Made by a program: the position numbers and the translations under genes
From: Magnetospirillum sp. XM-1
GTDB taxonomy: Bacteria; Pseudomonadota; Alphaproteobacteria; Rhodospirillales; Magnetospirillaceae
Direction: 5' to 3'
Assembly: GCF_001511835.1 (NCBI RefSeq)
Contig: NZ_LN997848.1
Coordinates: 2,193,501-2,257,500 of the forward strand
Length of the DNA: 64,000 bases
Notes under the pieces: model-generated
The model's database searches: none
Told to the model about the DNA's origin: nothing
Seen by the model: the letters and a program-made list of their open reading frames with translations, nothing else
In this document: positions 37,040 to 43,506 of the stretch, one piece after another
Numbering within the stretch: position 1 is the first letter of the stretch
How the letters are laid out: every line of letters begins with the position of its first letter

Positions 37040-38680
37040 TTACGAGACGTTCAGTACCATTCCCGTGAAGGCATATGTCGGCGGTGGCGGCTCTCGAGTG
37101 AACAAGCCAATTGCCATTGCCAGCGATACAAGGCCATCGACGCGACCGAGCGATTTCCGCTTGGTGATCTTCCGGTTTCCGGCCGGATCGATCTCGACTT
37201 TCGCATTCGCGACATTCCACCGAAGGATGGCATTATTGCCGTGGCGCAATTTGCACTTGAGAACCCACTCCTCGAGGGCGTCGATCGCCGGGGCCATGGA
37301 TATGAACCCCTGGCCGAAATCGACGAGGGGCAAGTCGATGCCCTCGTCGTCGAGCAGCTTCATCAGGTCTTTGATTCGGGCTCGGTCATACGCAATGCCG
37401 GCGATGTCAAATTCGGCCGCGGCTTCGGCCATCGCCATGGCTATGGATCGCTTATCCACCGCACGGCCCGGCGGAGCGTCAAGGACGCCATTGTCGCGCC
37501 ATACGTCGTAGGGTGCCCTATCCCGCATGACACGGTCGGCCAGGCCGTCTCCGGGGAGCCAATAGCGGGCAATGACGGCGCCGGTGTCGGGGAAGAACAG
37601 GACAAACGCCGACATGTCGCCGGCCGACGACATATCCAGCCCGCCCCAGCACCGTTTGCCGTAAAGCTCCGACCGATCGACCTGGCCGGCGCAAGCGTCC
37701 CACAGATCGCGGGGAAAGATCGGCTCGGCTGTCGCATCGACTTCTTGGTTGAGGAAGTAGCAGCGGAACCCCGGCACCTGGGCCGGGAGGCGCAATGCCA
37801 TCTTGGCGGCCTTGCGGAGGTCAGCAAGCGACCGGAAGTCCCCCAAGGCGGGGTTGGCCAGTGCCCACAGGCTTTCGTCGGTCAGCAGGCGCCGCACGTC
37901 GTCTATGGCCTCGGGAACCTCGTAGATGAAGGCGGCGAAGTGGGGATCGACGATGGTGCCGGCGTTCACCTCGCGGCCATACTGGACAAGCTCGGACATG
38001 ACGCTGTTGGTGTCGGCGCTCTTGGTCGAGATGACCACCATCAAGGGTTCGTCGTGGGCGCCCTGGCCGGTGTCGAGCGCCTGGTACAGTTCGCGGCCAC
38101 CGGCCTGCCACTGCGCGAGCTCGTCGGCGATGACGAAATTGCCAGACAGGCCATGGGCGCGGTGGGCGTCGGACGACAGCGCCTCGTAAATGCTGCCGGT
38201 TTCCATGTCCTCGATGCTCTTGTTGTGCCGGATGACGTTGCACCTGGCGATCAATTCGGGGTCGGCCTCGATGAAGGCGACAAGCTCACGAAAGATCAGG
38301 CCGGCCTGGTGGCGGTCAGATGCGGCGCTGAACACCTGGCCACGCTGCACCGATTCGGGGCCGACCAGATGGGCGAGGGCCAGGGCCGCGGCCAGTGCAG
38401 ACTTGCCCTGTTTCCGGGCCATGGTCAGCAGCGCCGTGCGCACGGGGCGGTGCCCGTCGGCATCGGTGGCATAAATCTTGGCGATGATCTCCCGTTGCCA
38501 CGGGCGAAGCAGGAAATTGCGGCCGGCGTGCATCCCCGAACTGATCTTGAGCCCTTCGATGAAGGCGATCATGCGATCGGCACGGCTCAAGCCCGGCTTC
38601 TTCCATGCCGGCCGCTTTTTCCGGGTGGCGGGGGCGGTTGTCTTCGGCTTCGGCCGGGCGCCAGGTCCACGCAAGCCCAT
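37040..38680 (-). CDS. Phage terminase large subunit
   Basis: A 546-residue packaging motor. The ATPase has the variant Walker A TMARKQGKSALAA (about 87-99), GQVFSAASDRHQAG, Walker B NFVIADELAQWQ (about 182-193) and the coupling motif VVISTKSAD. The nuclease domain (about 350-546) has GGLDMSSAGDMSAFV and the later acidic VDFGQGF...DGLVSLAMAIGL. It belongs to the Terminase_1/HK97-like group. The N terminus (MGLRGPGARPKPKTTAPATRKKRP) is the RNA/DNA-binding-like basic tail common in this family. No small terminase subunit is evident beside it. Confidence 0.94.
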   Translation of the reverse strand: MGLRGPGARPKPKTTAPATRKKRPAWKKPGLSRADRMIAFIEGLKISSGMHAGRNFLLRPWQREIIAKIYATDADGHRPVRTALLTMARKQGKSALAAALALAHLVGPESVQRGQVFSAASDRHQAGLIFRELVAFIEADPELIARCNVIRHNKSIEDMETGSIYEALSSDAHRAHGLSGNFVIADELAQWQAGGRELYQALDTGQGAHDEPLMVVISTKSADTNSVMSELVQYGREVNAGTIVDPHFAAFIYEVPEAIDDVRRLLTDESLWALANPALGDFRSLADLRKAAKMALRLPAQVPGFRCYFLNQEVDATAEPIFPRDLWDACAGQVDRSELYGKRCWGGLDMSSAGDMSAFVLFFPDTGAVIARYWLPGDGLADRVMRDRAPYDVWRDNGVLDAPPGRAVDKRSIAMAMAEAAAEFDIAGIAYDRARIKDLMKLLDDEGIDLPLVDFGQGFISMAPAIDALEEWVLKCKLRHGNNAILRWNVANAKVEIDPAGNRKITKRKSLGRVDGLVSLAMAIGLFTREPPPPTYAFTGMVLNVS

Positions 38681-38770
38681 GTCAAGCCTCCCCCATGAGT
38701 GAAACTAACTGAATGCTCGACCCCCCGCCCGGTCCCTTGGCCCGACTGTTAGAGATTTTTCCGTGCATCT

Positions 38771-39067
38771 TCATGGCCGCTTCCACCAGTGGTTGGGGTC
38801 GATTGGGTTGCCGTCGGCATCGCATCCATGCACGACGAACTGGCCACCGCGGCGCCGTCGGCCGTGCTGGTCTTCCTTCACCTGGTTGTCGTGCTCACGG
38901 CAGAGCGAGCGCAGATCGGCAAGCGAGAGCGAGTGCGGCACCAGATGATCGACCACGACAGCGCCCCTGTTGCATCCAGGCACCGTGCATCGGTGGTTGT
39001 CGATCGCCAACCGCTGCGCCCGCAGTTCCCGCCATGCCTTCGTCTTGTAGAAGGGATCATTCGGCAT
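38771..39067 (-). CDS. HNH endonuclease
   Basis: A 98-residue HNH nuclease. The zinc-ribbon-like CTVPGCNRG, the catalytic VVVDHLVPH (about residues 38-46) and LCREHDNQVK (about 54-63) give the complete DH...N...H motif. FYKTKAWRELRAQRLAID is the typical N terminus of the phage HNH group found next to terminases, where it supports DNA cleavage at packaging (as HK97 gp74). Its position just before TerL fits. Its start overlaps the stop of the upstream gene. Confidence 0.92.
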   Translation of the reverse strand: MPNDPFYKTKAWRELRAQRLAIDNHRCTVPGCNRGAVVVDHLVPHSLSLADLRSLCREHDNQVKEDQHGRRRRGGQFVVHGCDADGNPIDPNHWWKRP

Positions 39068-39917
39068 TCGCGGGGCGCTCCGACTTGATGTACGGGAACA
39101 CCTTGAGCATCAGTTCGGCAGCGATGACGGGCGTGAGTTTCGAATCGGCCCTGTGCTCGTTATACATGAGACGGACCCATTCGGCAGTATGGGCGCAGCC
39201 GGCAGCAAGGCGCCGCTCTACGGCTGGCCAGAACCAGCTCCGTAATTTGATAAACCTATCGTGCGCCGCTACAGCCCTGCCGGTAAAATACGCGGCGCCT
39301 TCAAACTCCCACACATCTGGGGTCTTGTCGCCGAGATGCTTTCTGGCATCCGCAAGTATGGCCTCCACATGCGCTTCATGTGCCTGCCGCTCATTTTCAC
39401 ATTTCGTCGAGATAGGAAGCGCGCGCCTCGCCGCCCAGCCAATTACCCGGCGATGCTCGGCCTCGGCCTCGGCTCGCTTCCGCAATTCGGCTATGGTCGG
39501 AAGTCGGACTTCGCTATCGATAACGTCGTCGTAAATCTTCCTGAGAATGTCGGCAGAATATCGAGCCAACACCCTGCCAGCCTCGGCCACGAATACGCCA
39601 CGAACCACCTTGGGCGTGGGCAAAACATCGACGAGCTTGCCTACTCGGTTTTCAGCGTATGCACGCCGGCCCTCATATTCGGCCTCGCAATCGGTGATTT
39701 CTTCCCACCGACGAACCCAATCTATTATGGGCTGTAGGTCTTCGGGATAGACATCCTCGGCATTGACCTTCCAATCGTGCTTGGTCAGCTTGCGTTGTAT
39801 AAGGTCTATGAGCTCCGGGAAATCGTTGAACTCATTCTTTGGCGGCTCCAACATGGTCGGCATCTTCGTCGTAACCGTGGTGGCCTTCTCAGGCTTCGGC
39901 TTGGTGTTGGCAGTCAT
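39057..39917 (-). CDS. Unknown island protein, 286 residues
   Basis: Unrecognised protein rich in charged helices. After a Lys/Thr-rich N terminus (MTANTKPKPEKATTVTTK) come WKVNAEDVYPEDLQPIIDWVRRWEEITDCEAEYEGRRAYAENRVGKLV (about 45-95), a coiled-coil-like ELRKRAEAEAEHRRVIGW (about 145-165), and a C-terminal EWVRLMYNEHRADSKLTPV. Position directly upstream of HNH and TerL makes a small-terminase or packaging role possible, but no HTH typical of TerS is visible. ATG 39917 has GGAG; the in-frame 39965 start overlaps the previous gene. Confidence 0.65.
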   Translation of the reverse strand: MTANTKPKPEKATTVTTKMPTMLEPPKNEFNDFPELIDLIQRKLTKHDWKVNAEDVYPEDLQPIIDWVRRWEEITDCEAEYEGRRAYAENRVGKLVDVLPTPKVVRGVFVAEAGRVLARYSADILRKIYDDVIDSEVRLPTIAELRKRAEAEAEHRRVIGWAARRALPISTKCENERQAHEAHVEAILADARKHLGDKTPDVWEFEGAAYFTGRAVAAHDRFIKLRSWFWPAVERRLAAGCAHTAEWVRLMYNEHRADSKLTPVIAAELMLKVFPYIKSERPANAE

Positions 39918-39936
39918 GGCGTGGACTCCATCGTGG

Positions 39937-40572
39937 TCAGTCGTCATAGCCGGGCACTCCGTCAAACATGTCGGCGGGCCTGGCGGGCTTGGCTGTCTTG
40001 TTTTGGCTTTTAGGGGAACGCCGGACGGGGGGAGGGTCTTTAGACCCGACCCCTACGGCCGAAGGCGTTCCCACTAAGTTGGGTTCCTCTCCGCTGGAGC
40101 TACGAGGAACCCTCTTAGTGGTTCTTGTATCACCCGGGGGTGACGCAATTTCGATTTGCGTATCACCCGGGGGTAACGCTTGTGTATCACCCGGGGGTGA
40201 CGCAATTTCGATTTGCGTATCACCCGGGGGTAACGCTCCGATTCGATACCAGGCCGCCGAACAGCCCTTGCTCTCTTTTGTCCGGACGAAATAGCCGCGG
40301 TCTACCAGCCGATTAATGGACTCGGCGACAATACGGGGCGCCAGATCGGCTTTGGCCGCCAGGAAGCGGACGGCGCCCTCGATGTTTCCGGGCTTGCCCC
40401 TGTTCTCCCACCAATTGTCCAGCATGGCGAATGCGACAGCGAGGTCGGATCGACGCAAGCTCGGATCACGCGACAGCCAGGCGAAGAACAGCCAGCGATA
40501 CAGCAGATCGCCGACAGGCTTGCCGCACTCCTCGGGCCGCTTTGGTGGCTTGAAATCGGGCGTCATGGCCAT
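39937..40572 (-). CDS. Replication-initiator-like protein containing the iterons
   Basis: A 211-residue protein. Residues about 1-115 look like a winged-helix DNA-binding domain (LLYRWLFFAWLSRDPSLRRSDLAVAFAMLDNW...RIVAESINRLVDRGYFVRTKESKGCSAAWYRIG). Residues about 116-155 are PPGDTQ/PPGDTR repeats encoded by the four DNA iterons (40127-40236). The tail is Pro/Ser/Lys-rich (about 160-211). Phage lambda gene O has the same plan: an initiator with its own iterons inside the gene. No helicase or primase gene follows, so a host or helper helicase is implied. ATG at 40572 (GAAGGGAACT upstream) is chosen; 40566 is also possible. Confidence 0.7.
   Translation of the reverse strand: MAMTPDFKPPKRPEECGKPVGDLLYRWLFFAWLSRDPSLRRSDLAVAFAMLDNWWENRGKPGNIEGAVRFLAAKADLAPRIVAESINRLVDRGYFVRTKESKGCSAAWYRIGALPPGDTQIEIASPPGDTQALPPGDTQIEIASPPGDTRTTKRVPRSSSGEEPNLVGTPSAVGVGSKDPPPVRRSPKSQNKTAKPARPADMFDGVPGYDD
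40127..40236. repeat. Four iterons, candidate replication origin
   Basis: GTATCACCCGGGGGTGACGC and its variant with TAACGC occur at 40127-40146, 40160-40179, 40184-40203 and 40217-40236 (spacings 33, 24, 33 bases). Each contains the near-palindrome TCACCCGGGGGTGA. The pairs form a 57-base tandem duplication. All spacings are multiples of three, keeping the initiator reading frame. Confidence 0.75.
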
Positions 40573-40585
40573 AGTTCCCTTCGGG

Positions 40586-40834
40586 TCAGCGCCGTGCCGC
40601 CTTCTCTTGGTCCTCGATCCATTGCCGCAAGGTGGACTTGCGGGCGCAGAGGATCGAGCCGAGCCGGAACATCGGAAACTTGGTGTTCTCGGCCAGGTGG
40701 TAGACCTTGCGGCGATGGCGGACATCGCCGAACAAATAGGCCGCGATCTGATCGGCACCGCGGAGGATGTCGTCGGCCAATTCCGGGCAAAGTTCGACTG
40801 TTCGCACCTCGCGGTGCGCTGCTTGATCCATCAT
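40586..40834 (-). CDS. AlpA/excisionase-like DNA-binding protein
   Basis: An 82-residue protein with a MerR/AlpA-type HTH (HTH_17-like): ILRGADQIAAYLFGDVRHRRKVYHLAENTKFPMFRLGSILCARKSTLRQWIEDQEK. AlpA-like proteins start island induction and often act as excisionase; such a gene upstream of the replication gene is a hallmark of Gram-negative phage-inducible islands. AGGAG lies eight bases before the ATG at 40834. The gene stop is 14 bases before the initiator start. Confidence 0.78.
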   Translation of the reverse strand: MMDQAAHREVRTVELCPELADDILRGADQIAAYLFGDVRHRRKVYHLAENTKFPMFRLGSILCARKSTLRQWIEDQEKAARR

Positions 40835-40845
40835 GTTCGTAGCTC

Positions 40846-41673
40846 CTAGCGGGGGGTGGGGATGCCCAAGGCTCTCCGTTTCATTCGCCGTGCAGCGAGG
40901 GAAAGATTGACCACAAGGCGGGACTCGAAATGGTCCCTGTGGTGCTCGGCGCGCTGCACGATGTCGTCATCGTCGCAGACGAAAACCTCTTTCCGGTCCT
41001 CGGATATAGCGCCGAGATACCGAAATTCGTATTTGAGTGCCTTGGTATCGAAGGCGATGCCTTTCAACGCGCTGGCGAGAATTGTCGTTCCGGGCGGAAC
41101 TGACCGCCGGAAGAAGGCCCAACGACCGTCGATGATCTCGAGGTGAACGTCCCACGGCAACCCTTCATCGCCGCGACTATCGGGGGCGAGCAGACCCAGC
41201 GGGTCGTATTCGCCGGTTTCCCGGCTCGGCTCCAATGCGTTCCCTGTGTCGGGCTGGTCATCGGTGACGAAACAGTGGCGCGCAATGTGCGGCGGAACCA
41301 AGTCAACGGATATGAATCCGTCATCGGGCGCCAAGTCGGCCAGTTGGACAGCCAGCGCCGGGTACGGGTCGAAATCCAACGTTCGATTGATCGCGTCAAG
41401 AAGCGTCCCGAATGTTCCGACGATCTTCGCAGCAAGCTCCAAGGTCATGCCGGCGTCGTGCAGGGCTTGAACCGAGGCCATTGCCGCGCGCACTCGCTGC
41501 GGAACGCGGCGGGTGGCTCGGCTTCCCCGACCACCGCCGATTATCTCCTGCTTCAACACCGGGACGTTGAGAACGATTTGGGCGTTCCGAAGCGTCATGC
41601 CGGCGTATTCGGCGAGCTCTGCGTCGGTAAGCCTTCCGATCCACCAGTTTAAGACCCTTGCACGGTCCAGCAT
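40846..41673 (-). CDS. Unknown island protein with HTH-like N terminus
   Basis: A 275-residue protein, first gene of the leftward operon. TDAELAEYAGMTLRNAQIVLN (about residues 15-35) could be an HTH, followed by LKQEIIGGGRGSRATRRVPQRVRAAMASVQALHDAGMTLELAAKIVGTFG (about 40-90). The C-terminal half (DGRWAFFRRSVPPGTTIL...KYEFRYLGAISEDRKEVFVCDDDDIV) is not recognised. Position next to the divergent promoters suggests a regulator; that is inference. ATG at 41673 with GAGTGAGG is preferred to an in-frame start at 41895, which would overlap the opposite gene. Confidence 0.65.
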   Translation of the reverse strand: MLDRARVLNWWIGRLTDAELAEYAGMTLRNAQIVLNVPVLKQEIIGGGRGSRATRRVPQRVRAAMASVQALHDAGMTLELAAKIVGTFGTLLDAINRTLDFDPYPALAVQLADLAPDDGFISVDLVPPHIARHCFVTDDQPDTGNALEPSRETGEYDPLGLLAPDSRGDEGLPWDVHLEIIDGRWAFFRRSVPPGTTILASALKGIAFDTKALKYEFRYLGAISEDRKEVFVCDDDDIVQRAEHHRDHFESRLVVNLSLAARRMKRRALGIPTPR

Positions 41674-41699
41674 ATCAAACCTCACTCTCAGGATGCCTA

Positions 41700-41751
41700 A
41701 TAACAGCACAAAGAGATTTGGCTTGCAAGCGTTCAAATCGCGGCGTACAGT
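41700..41751. promoter_or_regulatory. Divergent promoters sharing one -35 hexamer
   Basis: The palindromic hexamer TTGCAA (41723-41728) can serve both strands. Rightward it has a 17-base spacer to TACAGT (41746-41751); leftward a 17-base spacer to TGTTAT (complement of 41700-41705). These would drive the 90-residue gene plus int, and the leftward replication/capsid operon, so the two directions could be mutually exclusive. Confidence 0.6.
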
Positions 41752-41786
41752 TATTTGAGTGTTCCGGAGGTTTCCGGGACGAAAAT

Positions 41787-41818
41787 GGCCGGTACGGGGC
41801 GGCAACCCCATACCGGCC
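41787..41818. promoter_or_regulatory. Inverted repeat before the 90-residue gene
   Basis: Arms GGCCGGTACGGGG and CCCCATACCGGCC (one mismatch) with a 6-base loop, 28 bases upstream of the start codon and just after the rightward promoter. It lacks a T-run. It could be an operator or a leader hairpin controlling integrase expression. Confidence 0.55.
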
Positions 41819-41845
41819 GGGAACCTCAAACAAGGATGCGATACC

Positions 41846-42118
41846 ATGAAGAAGTTCGAGTCGAATGATACCACCGTCAGCGCCGACTTTGCCACTGAGT
41901 TGGGCTACACCGTCACCGACATTGAATGCGCCTTTGAAGCCGTGCATGCGATGACCGAAACCATCCTCGCCAATGTCCGCGCCCACCAGAAGCAATCCGG
42001 CCGCGGCGCGAGCTTCGGCCCCACCGAGGGCCTGGCTTGGGTGCTGGGCGAGCTCTACATGAAGGTTCAAGACCTTCGGGGACTGGCCGACCGGGCCCAC
42101 GCCAACCGGAGGGCGTGA
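41846..42118 (+). CDS. Unknown small island protein upstream of int
   Basis: A 90-residue acidic helical protein starting MKKFESNDTTVSADFATELGYTVTDIEC; the central AFEAVHAMTETILANVRAHQK and C-terminal EGLAWVLGELYMKVQDLRGLADRAHANRRA are long helices. I do not recognise a family. CAAGGAT lies 6 bases before the ATG. It ends two bases before the integrase start, so the two are co-translated. It could be an integration accessory protein or a regulator; that is only position-based. Confidence 0.65.
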   Translation: MKKFESNDTTVSADFATELGYTVTDIECAFEAVHAMTETILANVRAHQKQSGRGASFGPTEGLAWVLGELYMKVQDLRGLADRAHANRRA

Positions 42119-42120
42119 CC

Positions 42121-43293
42121 ATGGCCAAAGTCACCAAGCGGACATGGACGACCGGGGCAGGGGAGGCGAGAACCGCTTGGCGGTTGAGCTACTATGACCG
42201 GGACGGCCAGCGCCACATGAAGCAGTTCGCCAGGAAGGCCGACGCCGAGGCCGAGCGGGTCTTGGTCGAAGGCCAGCTTGCCACCGGGCTGCATGTCCCC
42301 GACAAGGCTTCGATCACGGTGCTGGACGCCGCCAAGGCTTTCCTGGCCGACTTTGCCGATCTGGTGCAGTCGGGCAAGCGCGAGCGGTCTTCGCTCGAGG
42401 CGTACCGGCGCCAGGTCAAATGGCACCTCGAGCCATACGCCGTGGCCGCGCTCAAGCTGTCTCGATTGACCGGCCCCGATTGTGTCACCTATGGCCGTGC
42501 GCTCGAGGCCAGCGTTTCCGACGCCATGGCGACGCGGGTCTTCGCCATGTTCCGGCTGATCCTCAAACATGCCCAGGGCGCCGGCTGGATCGCCAGCAAT
42601 CCGGGCACCGCGGTGTCGATCCGTACCAGCGGCGAGCGGGAAGACGAGGGCGTCGAGATACCGCCCAAAGCGGCGCTCAAAGCCCTATGGGAAGCGGCGG
42701 CCAAATTCGACAGCACCGGGCGTGCAACCGCCATGGTGGCGCTGTTGATGTTCGGCGGTCTTCGCGCCTCGGAACTGCGCGGGCTGCCGCGGCGCGATCT
42801 GCTTCTCTCCGAAAGCAAGGTTCGGGTGTCGCAGCGGGCCGACAACTGGCAGAAGATCGGCACGGTGAAGTCGAAGAAATCCCGACGCAGCGTCACGTTG
42901 CCGCCGGCGGCCGTGGTCGCGCTAAAGCGGTGGGTGCTGGCCGTCCCCAAGAACGAGCTCGGCCTGATCTTCCCCACCGGCGCAGGGACGGTCGAGAGCT
43001 ACGCCAACATTTACCATCGGACCTGGGTTCCGCTCATGGTGGCCGCCGGCCTGGCCGATGTCGAGAAGCGGGAAGGGGAGGACGACTATCACCGGCCGCA
43101 CTTCGCCCTTCATGCCCTGCGGCACGTCGCCGTCAGTCTATGGATTGAACAGGGGGCCAGCCCGAAACAGGTATCGACCTGGGCCGGGCATGCCAGCATT
43201 CAATTCACCATGGATCGGTATGGGCATCTGTGGGACGACCCTGTCGGAGCCCAGGCCATCGCCAGGGGAGCCGAGCGCAGCATAATCGGCTGA
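42121..43293 (+). CDS. int: Tyrosine recombinase, island integrase
   Basis: A 390-residue phage-type integrase. It has an N-terminal arm-binding domain (about 1-65, RTAWRLSYYDRDGQRHMKQFARKADAEA), a SAM-like core-binding domain (about 75-170) and the catalytic domain. Catalytic residues are Arg in MFGGLRASELRGL (about 218), Lys near KSKKSRRSVTLP, His/Arg in LHALRHVAVSLWI, His in WAGHASIQFTMDRYGHLWD, and the nucleophile Tyr in the same motif. ACCGGAGGGCG precedes the ATG. It lies beside attR and points to it, with GGGTAC arm-site candidates immediately downstream. Confidence 0.95.
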   Translation: MAKVTKRTWTTGAGEARTAWRLSYYDRDGQRHMKQFARKADAEAERVLVEGQLATGLHVPDKASITVLDAAKAFLADFADLVQSGKRERSSLEAYRRQVKWHLEPYAVAALKLSRLTGPDCVTYGRALEASVSDAMATRVFAMFRLILKHAQGAGWIASNPGTAVSIRTSGEREDEGVEIPPKAALKALWEAAAKFDSTGRATAMVALLMFGGLRASELRGLPRRDLLLSESKVRVSQRADNWQKIGTVKSKKSRRSVTLPPAAVVALKRWVLAVPKNELGLIFPTGAGTVESYANIYHRTWVPLMVAAGLADVEKREGEDDYHRPHFALHALRHVAVSLWIEQGASPKQVSTWAGHASIQFTMDRYGHLWDDPVGAQAIARGAERSIIG

Positions 43294-43294
43294 T

Positions 43295-43311
43295 GGGTAC
43301 TCAAAGGGTAC
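43295..43311 (+). promoter_or_regulatory. Candidate integrase arm-type sites, right end
   Basis: GGGTAC at 43295-43300 and GGGTACA at 43306-43312, 11 bases apart, right after the integrase stop. The same core with the same spacing occurs at the left end (33186 and 33197). Confidence 0.55.
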
Positions 43312-43353
43312 ATTCCGACCATAAGCCATTGAAAACAAACGACCCCAAACGGC

Positions 43354-43402
43354 ATCATAATCCTGGGGTCGGGGGTTCAAGTCCCTCTCCCGCTACCATC
43401 GA
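43354..43402 (+). repeat. attR, 49-bp integration repeat
   Basis: Identical to 33012-33060. It is a partial copy of tRNA-Met from the anticodon loop to CCA and cannot fold as a tRNA by itself. Confidence 0.93.
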
Positions 43403-43414
43403 GACAGTCAGAGA

Positions 43415-43452
43415 AACGCCCGGCAGGTCACCGACTTGCCGGGCGTTCTGTT
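43415..43452 (+). terminator. Native terminator of tRNA-Met, separated by the island
   Basis: Stem AACGCCCGGCAGGT/ACTTGCCGGGCGTT (one GU pair) followed by CTGTTTTT, 13 bases after attR. Before integration it would have stood just after the tRNA gene. Confidence 0.82.
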
Positions 43453-43506
43453 TTTGCCGGGGCCGCGCAAGGCCCGGTTCGCTACACCACACGTGAGGCA
43501 GTCCGC

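Larger units (their letters stand above)
33012..43402. mobile_element. Integrated phage-like island; candidate capsid-forming PICI
   Basis: A 10.4-kb element bounded by 49-bp repeats at tRNA-Met. Leftward operon: AlpA-like, initiator-like with iterons, 286-residue unknown, HNH, TerL, capsid, protease, portal, gp10-like. Rightward: 90-residue unknown and integrase. Heads and packaging genes are present, while tail tube, tape measure, fibre, holin, endolysin and repressor genes are absent. All ORFs are intact, which argues against a decaying prophage. This layout matches the concept of capsid-forming phage-inducible chromosomal islands, which use helper-phage tails; that assignment is inference. 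Confidence 0.8.

Noticed and set aside
40127..40236. CRISPR array
   Set aside because: The repeats are 20 bp with spacers of only 4 and 13 bases, the larger unit is itself duplicated, no cas gene is near, and the stretch is coding.
43354..43402. Second tRNA-Met gene
   Set aside because: Only the 3' part is present; no acceptor 5' strand, D arm or complete anticodon stem. It is attR.
33012..43402. Complete prophage
   Set aside because: Too short and lacks tail, lysis, repressor and primase/helicase genes; all present genes are intact, so a simple remnant is also not the best reading.
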